NCBI GenBank assembly: GCA_026770585.1
Contig: MU646313.1
Location: 269,529-280,308, forward strand
DNA: 10,780 bases
Source: Baffinella frigidus
Taxonomy: Eukaryota > Cryptophyceae > Cryptomonadales > Baffinellaceae
Direction: 5' to 3'
Shown here piece by piece: positions 7,201-10,715 of this stretch; position 1 is the stretch's first letter; each line of letters starts with the position of its first letter. The notes beneath the pieces were generated by a model. That model was not told the origin of the DNA and searched no databases. It worked only from the letters and a program-made list of their open reading frames with translations. Both the position numbers and the translations under genes were made by a program.

Positions 7201-10174
7201 GCTCGTAGTGTCTTCGGAAATGCAAAGTATCTGGAACCGTTCAAGGATGCTTCAACTCACCTGGGCCGTGGAGAGACCGCACCTGAAGCTGTCACCCCGC
7301 CCAGGTGCTTCAAATGGGGTGCCGAGCGCTTCGCATACTACTGCACAGAGGTTCTGCCTCTCCATAGTTGGACTATCGGTGTGTCGAGGTTTTGCGAGTT
7401 CCGTTTGGGTCCGTTGGACGCTTGCAACCTGAGCGGCATCGGGCACTGATAGTTTAGCAACCCAGTCGTCAGCGGGCACCGATAGTTGACGGCAACGGAC
7501 GTTGTGCACAGGGTCCGGCGTAGAGCACGTCACCTGCTTGCAAAGATCCCTGGGCAATCCTCGCTTGACCAGCGTCAGGCTCTGAGCACTCATCCCTAAC
7601 CCTACACCCTACCCCTGAACCCTACCCCCCCTGCTCCTGTCGGCAGGTGGACTGTGAAGGTCGCCCTGTCGGGCCGAAGCTGGTTGCCAAGACACCCCTC
7701 CACGAGGAAGAGCTGTCCGACCCGAGCTTTCACAAGAGGTCCTCCGCGTTGCACGTTTAGGACCTTGGGGGATGATTCGATCCCGCGATAGCCGCCACCA
7801 ACCCCCTTTCGAGGGAGGGTTCGGTCGCAACGGACTAGGGGGTGGCTCACGCATTGGGTATCATGCAGCAGAGCAGAGCCGCGTTGCTGGCCACTTGCTG
7901 GGGAGGGCTGTGCTGGCCACCCACCAGCCCTGGGAGGTGGCTCAAATTGTGGTCTGGAGTTGGAGCCATTTTACCGTGTAGACACCCCAGATCTGGGGTG
8001 TCTACAACTTAAGAAGTCGCAATCTTGGTACAAAATCAACTTTTGGCATCTTTGTTCCAGGCCACAATTTGAGCCACTTCCAAGGGCTAGTGGACTGGCG
8101 ACCCGTGGTGCTCAGCAGGCTGATCGGCGTATGCGCCATGCAGGTTTTGCAAGGCGCAGGAGAAGGCGCAGGCGCACGCCCTCTTGTTCAACCGCAGGGT
8201 CCAGGAAACCGCCCTGAACAGCCCCCATGCCGTTGTGTCGCACCTGAATCGCTGCAACCTTGACTCACACCCGCGGACTCCGCTTTGGTGTGCACCCCGA
8301 CATGTCAAACGCTGACCCTTGGAGCGACTGGGACAGGGTATGGAAACGAAGCCGGCTCTCGATCTGCGCTTCGTCGAATGCTCCGTCTTCACGGTATGCC
8401 TCGTCCTGTCAGAGAAAACACACTCACTTGTCCGCCAACCACTTGACCACTCGAGCCTAGAAAAGTCAGTATTTCAAAACCGGGGTTCCTTTACAAGTGG
8501 AGCGCTGTGTAGTAATTTTTACACACAAATAATCGCGTTTGGTCACGTTACTCGCGTATATCCGGCAGTAACGTGCCCACCCGTTACTGGTACAAATGTT
8601 TGCAACCCCATATTTGAAATACTCTGCCTTCCAGAATCGAGTGGGAGGGCCCGCTCTCTCGCTTTGGTATTCGAGCACATCTTTCTGATCGTTCTCAGAG
8701 ACCAGCCTGGGTGCAAGAGATTTCCCACACCCTGTCTCGAGAATTCTCCAGCTGGAAGTTTCGCATGGTTGCACCAGAACCATGCTGAACCCTCAACCCT
8801 AAACCCTAAACCCTAAATCCTAAACCCTAAACCCTAAACCCCAAATACTAAATCCCAAACCCTAAACCCTAAACCCTAAATCCTAAACCCTAAACCCTAA
8901 ACCCTAAACCCTAAACCCTAAACCCCAAACCCCAAACCCCAAACCCCAAACCCTAAACACTACACCCTCAACCCCAAACCCCAAACCCCAAACCCCAAAC
9001 CCCAAACCCTGGAGCAGGTGCGCGACTGGCAGCTGGCCTGGCACTCTCAAGAGGGGCACGTCGACTTCTCCGCCGAGCCGGAACTCGAGGGTCGCTTCCG
9101 CAAGTTCACCACCAACTGGGGGTGCCCACAACCTCCTGCGGGAGGGCGCACGTGCGTCATCTGCCTCACAAGCCCCCGCGAGGCGAGTGCCCCCTCCCGG
9201 GGGCTGGCAGAGAGTGCCCCCACGTCTCTCCACCTCCCTCTCCATTTTCGCTGCACCACCGCTGTCACTCCCACGATGCCGTGACCACGTCCCTCCGCAT
9301 GAAAAGCAAATGTTTTCGTCCGGACTTTTTCCTGAAGGGACCATACTCACTCGCGAATGCCTACACGCAGACGCGGTTTGCATGCGGCCATTCCTGCCTC
9401 TGCGCCACGTGTCTCGAAACATTCCTCCACCGCGCCTCCACCTGGTCATCCCCGCTTCCCACAATTTAATCTCCATAGAAGTATTAATTAATCGCTTTTG
9501 GGCAACGAAAATTACTACACGGTTTGCTCATAAAAGTAATAGTCAAGCATTTGTGTAGTAAATTTCGTTGCGCCAAAAGCATTTAATTAATACTTTTGTG
9601 GAGATGAAATTGCCTGTGCCTGAAGTTGACGTTGAAAGTGACGCGCCCTCAGCGTGGGGCTCCCGTACCTTGCGTGACCTCTCCCCACACGAGGCTATCC
9701 ATGCGAACAGAATAAATGTTGCTTGTAAGCGTTTGTGTAGTAATTTTTATATGTTTGGTCACGTGGCGCCCGCTTTTCCCCACAAAACGCTACAATCGAC
9801 ATTTATTCTGTTTGCATGGATAACCTCATGTGGCCGCCAAGCAGGCGGCGGCGTTCCAGCGTTCAGTCTCGCCCAAGGCGGGGAGGATCCCTTGTCAATC
9901 GAGTGACTTCCTACGTGCCAGACCCGCGGGGTGGCCCACACTCATCCTTGTCAATCTCATATCGAAACACTTATAATTTATAAACTCGGTCCAATGACAT
10001 TTACTACACAGAACGGTCTTTATTAGTAATATCAAAGCAACCGTGTAGTAATTTTGATTGAAACCAAGTTTATAAATCACAAGTGTTTGGCTATGAAATG
10101 GTGGCTTGACGACGCTTGTCTCGGACCACTCCCGCAGATGCCTGATCTGCCGCACGCCGGTCAACCGCAACCAC
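1177..10174 (+). CDS. Split gene (about 21 exons): VWA / partial alpha-kinase / RING finger protein
   Basis: Assembled exons: 1257-1444, 1643-1708, 2262-2307, 2679-2768, 2901-2976, 3189-3241, 3682-3798, 4078-4145, 4258-4327, 5020-5097, 5703-5784, 6094-6167, 6670-6785, 7039-7134, 7305-7350, 7647-7738, 8144-~8234, 8337-8393, 9018-9182, 9371-~9444, 10138-10174. Each exon has no in-frame stop and is bounded by AG and GT (or GC); phases match between neighbours except where flagged. Domain order by residue: unknown module 1-100, VWA about 100-336, alpha-kinase N-lobe and middle about 365-540, RING about 545-594. Family knowledge: VWA plus alpha-kinase occurs in VwkA-type proteins and RING domains usually act as ubiquitin ligases. 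Inference: a cytosolic or nuclear regulatory E3-like protein; no signal peptide or membrane segment is visible. The true start and end are not settled. ATG 1177 is in another frame from exon 1, and an exon beyond 10174 is likely. Confidence 0.8.
1257..1444 (+). CDS. Exon 1: N-terminal module, unknown
   Basis: Reads VLACDRARFQSQ, then SQNATDEMLKILCESSYQP and KKVLTLPTCRMEP, ending RW plus two bases. Acceptor GGCAG at 1256 (phase 0); donor GAG|GTGAGT at 1445 (phase 2) is close to the eukaryotic consensus. The frame is confirmed by exons 2 and 3, which continue it without a stop. I do not recognise a named domain; the part from TLPTC onward looks like a compact globular module that sits just before the VWA domain. 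Confidence 0.7.
1643..1708 (+). CDS. Exon 2: N-terminal module, unknown
   Basis: Encodes FTHRGVVFITDNTKTREIMSW, flanked by split AGG (Arg) codons on both sides. Acceptor GAGCCAG at 1642, donor TGGAG|GTGCTT at 1709. The alternating hydrophobic pattern GVVFITD looks like a beta strand and turn. A phase-2/phase-2 exon of 66 bp that links exon 1 to exon 3 in frame. No named family recognised. Confidence 0.75.
1730..1803 (-). mobile_element. Short intron element family S, copy D (intron 2)
   Basis: On the minus strand it reads GTCAACTTTGGAGCGG, then GAGCCCGGGCGCACCAA and TTGGTGAGCCC. These match the three + strand copies in introns 6, 7 and 11. The left portion (AAGTTGAC arm) is decayed. Confidence 0.7.
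2004..2206 (+). mobile_element. 203-bp inverted-repeat element family M1, copy 1 (intron 2)
   Basis: Left arm CCACCAGCAACCCATAGCAG, right arm CTGCTGCGGGTTGCTGGTGG. Contains ACTGTAGTAATTTTCAGCT near the left arm. A second copy in the opposite orientation lies at 5115-5319. Just upstream is a small hairpin GTAAGCAG/CTGCTTAC (1982-2000). Confidence 0.85.
2262..2307 (+). CDS. Exon 3: acidic linker before the VWA domain
   Basis: Encodes IEDTGEEIERALLEE after a split Arg codon. Acceptor GTCTGCAG at 2261. The reading frame hits a stop at 2317-2319, so the exon must end before it; the only phase-compatible site seen is a GC donor, GAGAG-type GAAGAG|GCACAT at 2308. It joins exon 4 in phase 0 (LLEE then HSDAETG). 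Acidic and probably helical. Confidence 0.7.
2320..2341. repeat. Short interstitial telomere repeat (intron 3)
   Basis: Three CCCTAAA units, 12 bases downstream of the GC donor of intron 3. It is followed at once by TTCGTACACGACGTGCAGAG, a sequence repeated at 6392-6411 in another telomere-repeat intron. Confidence 0.85.
2342..2400 (+). repeat. GTACACGACGTG repeat, copy 1 (intron 3)
   Basis: TTCGTACACGACGTGCAGAG, then CTCTCTCTAGGTCCTGCT. A similar order of blocks occurs at 6392-6441. The remainder of the intron, 2400-2678, shows nothing further I can support. Confidence 0.6.
2679..2768 (+). CDS. Exon 4: VWA domain, first strand and MIDAS motif
   Basis: Encodes HSDAETGTHVVLVVDDSGSM followed by RTTDVHGYTN. 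VVLVVDDSGSM is the first beta strand of a von Willebrand A domain with the metal-ion-dependent adhesion site DxSxS. Acceptor GCGCAG at 2678, donor AAC|GTGCGC at 2769, phase 0 at both ends. The MIDAS coordinates a divalent cation and usually mediates protein-protein contacts. Confidence 0.9.
2856..2882. repeat. Near-perfect palindrome in intron 4
   Basis: TCACAAAAATCGTGCACGAT continues to TTTGTGA; one base breaks symmetry. A third half-copy, ACAAAATCGTG, follows at 2882-2892, eight bases before the intron's AG. Confidence 0.85.
2901..2976 (+). CDS. Exon 5: VWA domain, first helix
   Basis: Encodes RKMAVYDCLVKDFLRTQLQR then LEGRG plus one base. AVYDCLVKDFL is the helix that follows the MIDAS strand in VWA domains. 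Acceptor TTGCACAG at 2900; donor GGCG|GTGCAA at 2977, phase 1. It rejoins exon 6 as GRG-G-EESS. Preceded in intron 4 by a near-perfect palindrome. Confidence 0.85.
3174..3191. repeat. Hairpin spanning the 3' splice site of intron 5
   Basis: CACCTGCC-TG-GGCAGGTG is an 8-bp perfect stem with a 2-base loop. The splice-acceptor AG (3187-3188) lies in the right arm. Confidence 0.8.
3189..3241 (+). CDS. Exon 6: VWA domain, second strand
   Basis: Encodes EESSVLVTLIRMNRDAT after a split Gly codon. VLVTLIRMN matches the second core beta strand of VWA domains. Acceptor GGGCAG at 3188, donor GACG|GTCAGT-type site at 3242, phase 0 at the end. The acceptor lies inside a hairpin (3174-3191). Confidence 0.85.
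3287..3322. repeat. Two adjacent hairpins in intron 6
   Basis: CGCCCTG-C-CAGGGCG (3287-3301) is overlapped by CGTGGAAGGAC-G-GTCCTTCCACG (3300-3322). The second resembles the inner hairpin at 1047-1141. Confidence 0.8.
3556..3672 (+). mobile_element. Short intron element family S, copy A (intron 6)
   Basis: Ends TAGCTCTGTCT and AGACAGAGCTGTA-type sequence are roughly inverted. The core has AAGTTGACA at 3592 and GTCAACTTT at 3624, 32 bases apart as in copies B and C. It ends about ten bases before the exon 7 acceptor. Confidence 0.75.
3682..3798 (+). CDS. Exon 7: VWA domain, middle
   Basis: Begins VVFEREPLHARLEATLL, then AQMDAKAKGHGNYLEALDC and AVE. HGNYLEAL corresponds to the loop that in classical VWA domains carries the second MIDAS residue, usually Thr (GGTxxxxAL); here that position is Asn. 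Acceptor TTGACAG at 3681; donor GTCGAG|GCGAGA at 3799 is GC type, phase 0. A copy of the 110-140 bp intron element ends about ten bases before the acceptor. Confidence 0.85.
3809..3941 (+). mobile_element. Short intron element family S, copy B (intron 7)
   Basis: Starts about ten bases after the GC donor of intron 7. Core AAGTTGAC at 3845 and GTCAACTTT at 3877, then hairpin GGGCTCACCAC/GGTGGGCCC and end AGTCTGAGACAGAGC. Confidence 0.75.
4078..4145 (+). CDS. Exon 8: VWA domain, third MIDAS segment
   Basis: Encodes VLREDRGTNRQLFLLFLSDG then AP plus two bases. LFLLFLSDGAP is the hydrophobic strand ending in the Asp of the third MIDAS loop. Acceptor CACGCAG at 4077, donor CCCAG|GTGCCG at 4146, phase 2. 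Joins exon 9 through a Ser codon to give SDGAPSDF. Confidence 0.88.
4258..4327 (+). CDS. Exon 9: Cys/Arg-rich insert in the VWA domain
   Basis: Encodes DFFFRGCIHGRAAGGCDRRC and RWQ after the split Ser codon. Acceptor GATCCAG at 4257, donor TGGCAG|GTAGTA at 4328, phase 0. Identified because it is the open segment between exons 8 and 10 with matching phase at both sides. Three cysteines and one histidine might bind a metal; this is inference. Confidence 0.65.
4344..4550. mobile_element. 207-bp inverted-repeat element (intron 9)
   Basis: Left arm GGACTGGTTGGAGCGAATCC then GGGAAATGTCGGCCGCTGTT; the right arm is its reverse complement with scattered mismatches, over about 50 bases. No coding capacity. 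The rest of intron 9 (4551-5019) shows only a small hairpin at 4879-4903. Confidence 0.85.
5020..5097 (+). CDS. Exon 10: VWA domain, helix and strand
   Basis: Encodes VCAAECFDKIELIGDLMGRD then RTFVGT. Acceptor CAACAG at 5019; an alternative acceptor at 5010 would add AQQ in the same frame. Donor GGACG|GTGCTC at 5098, phase 0. GDLMGRDRTFVGT-VAFGP across the junction is the helix-strand unit preceding the last part of the VWA fold. Confidence 0.85.
5115..5319 (-). mobile_element. Family M1 inverted-repeat element, copy 2, reversed (intron 10)
   Basis: Arms CCACCAGCAACCCGTAGCAG and GCAACGGGTTGCTGGTGG. The internal segment CTGAAAGTTACTACAGTACC is the reverse complement of the corresponding part of 2004-2206, which shows the opposite orientation. 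Confidence 0.85.
5399..5535. mobile_element. Inverted-repeat element family M2, copy 1 (intron 10)
   Basis: Left arm CTGAAAACCGGGTAGTTGGG, right arm AACTACCCGGTTTTCAGCCC. The terminal block AGCCCGTTAGCCTAT matches the ends of 6182-6351. The interior contains CCTACGGCCTACCGTAGG. Confidence 0.8.
5703..5784 (+). CDS. Exon 11: VWA domain
   Basis: Encodes VAFGPSSGEFAVLKKMAGVL then PKGCFHQ plus one base. Pattern of strand (VAFGP) then helix (FAVLKKMAGVLP) typical of the C-terminal part of VWA domains, where the new value is compared in an aspartate-free loop. Acceptor TGCGAAG at 5702, donor CAGG|GTAATG at 5785, phase 1. Confidence 0.85.
5941..6081 (+). mobile_element. Short intron element family S, copy C (intron 11)
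   Basis: Ends CCAGCTCTGCCTCA and TGAGCCAGAGCTGG are inverted. Core AAGTTGAC at 5978 and GTCAACTTT at 6010; hairpin GATCACCAACTTGGTGAGCC. Ends 12 bases before the exon 12 acceptor AG. Confidence 0.8.
6094..6167 (+). CDS. Exon 12: end of the VWA domain
   Basis: Encodes GFSVGFLRTAFSSLSTSLTS then LRTA after a split Gly codon. A Ser/Thr-rich amphipathic helix closing the VWA region. Acceptor GTCGCAG at 6093, donor CCGCG|GTGCGT at 6168, phase 0. A copy of the short intron element ends just before the acceptor. Confidence 0.85.
6182..6351. mobile_element. Inverted-repeat element family M2, copy 2 (intron 12)
   Basis: Arms of about 60 bases: TAACGGGCTGAAAAGGGGGT and onward to GACTACGGTAGGCCGTAGGG, mirrored by CCCTACGGCCTACCGTAGTC to the right end CCGTTATCCTAT. 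It begins about 14 bases after the intron's donor. Confidence 0.88.
6392..6448 (+). repeat. GTACACGACGTG repeat, copy 2 (intron 12)
   Basis: TTCGTACACGACGTGTAGAG, then CTCTCGCTAGGTCCTGCT, similar to 2342-2400. A telomere-like tract follows about 70 bases downstream. Confidence 0.6.
6516..6651. repeat. Interstitial telomere repeat tract with variant blocks (intron 12)
   Basis: CCCTAAA units, followed by CCCCAAA units, then six near-perfect CCATAAA units at about 6611-6650. It ends 18 bases before the exon 13 acceptor AG. Confidence 0.92.
6670..6785 (+). CDS. Exon 13: VWA to kinase linker
   Basis: Encodes ARTGGLTPRVVPVSRDGRQT then IGPDHWDIYQMEALSEGS. Acceptor TGCGGCAG at 6669, phase 0, lies directly after the interstitial telomeric tract of intron 12. 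End is either CCC|GTGACT at 6786 (phase 2, preferred) or a GC site at 6779 (phase 1); the frame reaches a stop at 6787-6789. HWDIYQ begins the region that precedes the alpha-kinase N-lobe. Confidence 0.7.
7039..7134 (+). CDS. Exon 14: start of alpha-kinase-like domain
   Basis: Encodes AFIGKKRWDLEERTFVPTPL then TESATGVAHFQ, ending in a split Arg codon. Acceptor GGCGGCAG at 7038 pairs with donor 6786. If donor 6779 is used, acceptor 7019 would fit instead and add a Gly-rich stretch. Donor CAAAG|GTGATT at 7135, phase 2. Strand-rich N-lobe start. Confidence 0.75.
7305..7350 (+). CDS. Exon 15: alpha-kinase N-lobe, GAERFAY motif
   Basis: Encodes CFKWGAERFAYYCTE. FxxGAxRxAY is the N-lobe signature of alpha-kinases (eEF2K and MHCK family). 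Acceptor CGCCCAG at 7304, donor CAGAG|GTTCTG at 7351. Starts in phase 2, ends in phase 0, fitting exon 16 as CTE-VDCEG. Confidence 0.88.
7592..7630. repeat. Decayed telomere-like tract (intron 15)
   Basis: CCCTAACCCTACACCCTACCC and similar degenerate units, ending 15 bases before the exon 16 acceptor. May serve as its pyrimidine-rich tract. Confidence 0.6.
7647..7738 (+). CDS. Exon 16: alpha-kinase N-lobe, VAK lysine
   Basis: Encodes VDCEGRPVGPKLVAKTPLHE then EELSDPSFHK plus two bases. KLVAK corresponds to the ATP-binding lysine strand of alpha-kinases (YVAK in eEF2K). Acceptor GTCGGCAG at 7646, donor AAGAG|GTCCTC at 7739, phase 2, joining exon 17 through Arg as FHK-R-FCKAQ. Confidence 0.88.
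7937..8077. mobile_element. Nested inverted-repeat element (intron 16)
   Basis: Outer arms GTGGCTCAAATTGTGG (7937-7952) and CCACAATTTGAGCCAC (8062-8077) are perfect. At the centre is a 28-bp perfect palindrome (7978-8005), GTAGACACCCCAGA and its complement, containing an AGATCT core. Confidence 0.88.
8144..8234 (+). CDS. Exon 17: alpha-kinase helix region (3' end uncertain)
   Basis: Encodes FCKAQEKAQAHALLFNRRVQ and onward. This is the long helix that follows the VAK strand in alpha-kinases, ending in an FNRR-like element (EEYN in eEF2K). Acceptor CATGCAG at 8143. Three phase-0 donor sites are possible: 8199, 8232 and 8235. I chose the last; the sequence does not decide. Confidence 0.8.
8337..8393 (+). 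CDS. Exon 18: alpha-kinase strand (hinge region)
   Basis: Encodes GMETKPALDLRFVECSVFT. DLRFVECSVF corresponds to the strand that leads into the hinge of alpha-kinases. Acceptor GGGACAG at 8336, donor TTCACG|GTATGC at 8394, phase 0. Joins exon 19 across the telomere-repeat intron as VFT-VRDWQ. Confidence 0.8.
8467..8626. mobile_element. Inverted-repeat element with GTGTAGTAATTTTT core (intron 18)
   Basis: Left arm CAGTATTTCAAAACCGGGGT, right arm CCCCATATTTGAAATACTCTG. Contains TGTGTAGTAATTTTTACAC at 8506-8524 and an inner hairpin around TCACGTTACT/AGTAACGTG. Confidence 0.75.
8787..9010. repeat. Long interstitial telomere repeat tract (intron 18)
   Basis: About 32 CCCTAAA-type units with blocks of CCCCAAA and single variants (CCTAAAT, CACTACA). 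It ends seven bases before the exon 19 acceptor AG. The reverse strand translates as repeated GFGVWGL, which is an artefact of the repeat. Confidence 0.95.
9018..9182 (+). CDS. Exon 19: kinase loop fused to the first half of the RING finger
   Basis: Begins VRDWQLAWHSQEGHVDFS, then AEPELEGRFRKFTTNWG, then CPQPPAGGRTCVICLTSPRE. LEGRFRKFTTNWG aligns with the alpha-kinase segment IEGKYIKYNSNSG of eEF2K. Only nine residues later CVIC supplies RING cysteines 1 and 2. No room is left for the kinase C-lobe. Acceptor GGAGCAG at 9017; donor CGCGAG|GCGAGT at 9183 is GC type, phase 0. Confidence 0.88.
9371..9444 (+). CDS. Exon 20: RING finger, middle (3' end uncertain)
   Basis: Begins TRFACGHSCLCATCLETFL. 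CGH then CLCATC give RING cysteine 3, histidine 4 and cysteines 5 and 6 of the C3HC4 type. Acceptor ACACGCAG at 9370 joins PRE-TRF in phase 0, giving 10 residues between cysteines 2 and 3. Donor ACCTG|GTCATC at 9445 is phase 2, but joining it directly to exon 21 would create TGA, so another donor (for example GC at 9454) or an extra exon is needed. Confidence 0.85.
9462..9612. mobile_element. 151-bp inverted-repeat element (intron 20)
   Basis: Arms of about 60 bases: CAATTTAATCTCCATAGAAG onward to AACGAAAATTACTACAC, mirrored by GTGTAGTAAATTTCGTTGCG to CTTTTGTGGAGATGAAATTG. AT-rich compared with the flanks. Confidence 0.92.
9687..9832. mobile_element. 146-bp inverted-repeat element (intron 20)
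   Basis: Left arm GAGGCTATCCATGCGAACAG-AATAAATGTTG, right arm CGACATTTATTCTG-TTTGCATGGATAACCTC. Contains GTGTAGTAATTTTTATATG at 9736-9754, then GTTTGGTCACG shared with the element at 8467-8626. Confidence 0.9.
9958..10095. mobile_element. 138-bp inverted-repeat element (intron 20)
   Basis: Left arm CATATCGAAACACTTATAAT continuing to CATTTACTACAC, right arm GTGTAGTAATTTTGATTG to CACAAGTGTTTGGCTATG. Ends 42 bases before the exon 21 acceptor. Confidence 0.9.
10138..10174 (+). CDS. Exon 21: RING finger, last cysteine pair
   Basis: Encodes CLICRTPVNRNH, supplying RING cysteines 7 and 8 in the usual C-x2-C-R-x-P-V context. Acceptor CCCGCAG at 10137 requires a phase-2 partner. Donor CAC|GTAACC at 10175 is plausible; if unused, the frame continues to a TAA at 10331-10333 with a Pro/Cys-rich tail. 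Confidence 0.8.
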
Positions 10175-10295
10175 GTAACCCCACCCTGCCCCAGAACCCT
10201 GCCTCCCCTGCACCCGAAACCTCCAGAACCCTACGACCCTTCTCCTTGCCGACCCTGTTGCATGTGCTGCACCGATCATCCGTGGAGCACTGGAG

Positions 10296-10329
10296 CGAAA
10301 TGTCTCAGGTTCTCACCTAAGACATTTCG
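10296..10329. repeat. Hairpin downstream of exon 21
   Basis: CGAAATGTCTCAGGT-TCTC-ACCTAAGACATTTCG: a 15-bp stem with one mismatch. A second, shorter hairpin GATGTTGAA/TTCAACATC lies at 10452-10480. Confidence 0.85.
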
Positions 10330-10575
10330 GTAAAGTATGCAGCAGAACTGGTACTCGAGATGTTGGGGAACAATCAATCCAAAAAGTCTTTGAGGCCAGG
10401 CAGGCTCGGTCCGAGCCTGTCTCTGCGGTGTCCCCCCCCTCTTCACTGATCGATGTTGAATCGCACTACTTTTCAACATCCCTCGTCACGGCCACATCAA
10501 TGTTGCAGTGCGCTTGTCCTCAACGGAATCGCTCTCGCGCGGCAGGTTGAGTTCAGCAGGGAGATCGCAGGACAG

Positions 10576-10683
10576 GCTACCTTCGTCGACTCAACCCCCC
10601 CCGTGCCGACGCTTCCCCTTCCGGCCATCGGTTCGTCGCCCCCCCCCAGAACTTCACCCCAGTGTCCCCCGGTCCCAACCTGA
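10576..10683 (+). CDS. Candidate terminal exon: Pro/Ser/Thr-rich tail
   Basis: After ACAG at 10575 a phase-0 reading encodes ATFVDSTPPVPTLPLPAIGS and a proline-rich tail ending at TGA 10681-10683. It fits donor 10175. A competing phase-0 acceptor at 10570 opens a different frame that stays open to the window end with an Arg/Gly-rich end. Low complexity and no recognised domain, so this is a weak call. Confidence 0.3.
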   Translation, partial: ATFVDSTPPVPTLPLPAIGSSPPPRTSPQCPPVPT

Positions 10684-10715
10684 TCACCCCACCGAGCCGC
10701 CCGCACTGAGGCTTG

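Noticed and set aside
8319-8816. Plus-strand open frame of 165 residues
   Set aside because: Only its start (exon 18) is supported; the rest reads through the donor at 8394, an inverted-repeat element and telomere repeats.
8787-9010. A true chromosome end
   Set aside because: Exon 19 of the same gene follows directly, so the tract is interstitial.
8904-9476. Minus-strand open frame of 190 residues with repeated GFGVWGL
   Set aside because: The repeat comes from translating the telomere-type tract; the rest is antisense of exons 19 and 20.
9653-9664. 12-base microexon between exons 20 and 21
   Set aside because: Phase-compatible, but a match this short is expected by chance; kept only as an option in the RING finding.
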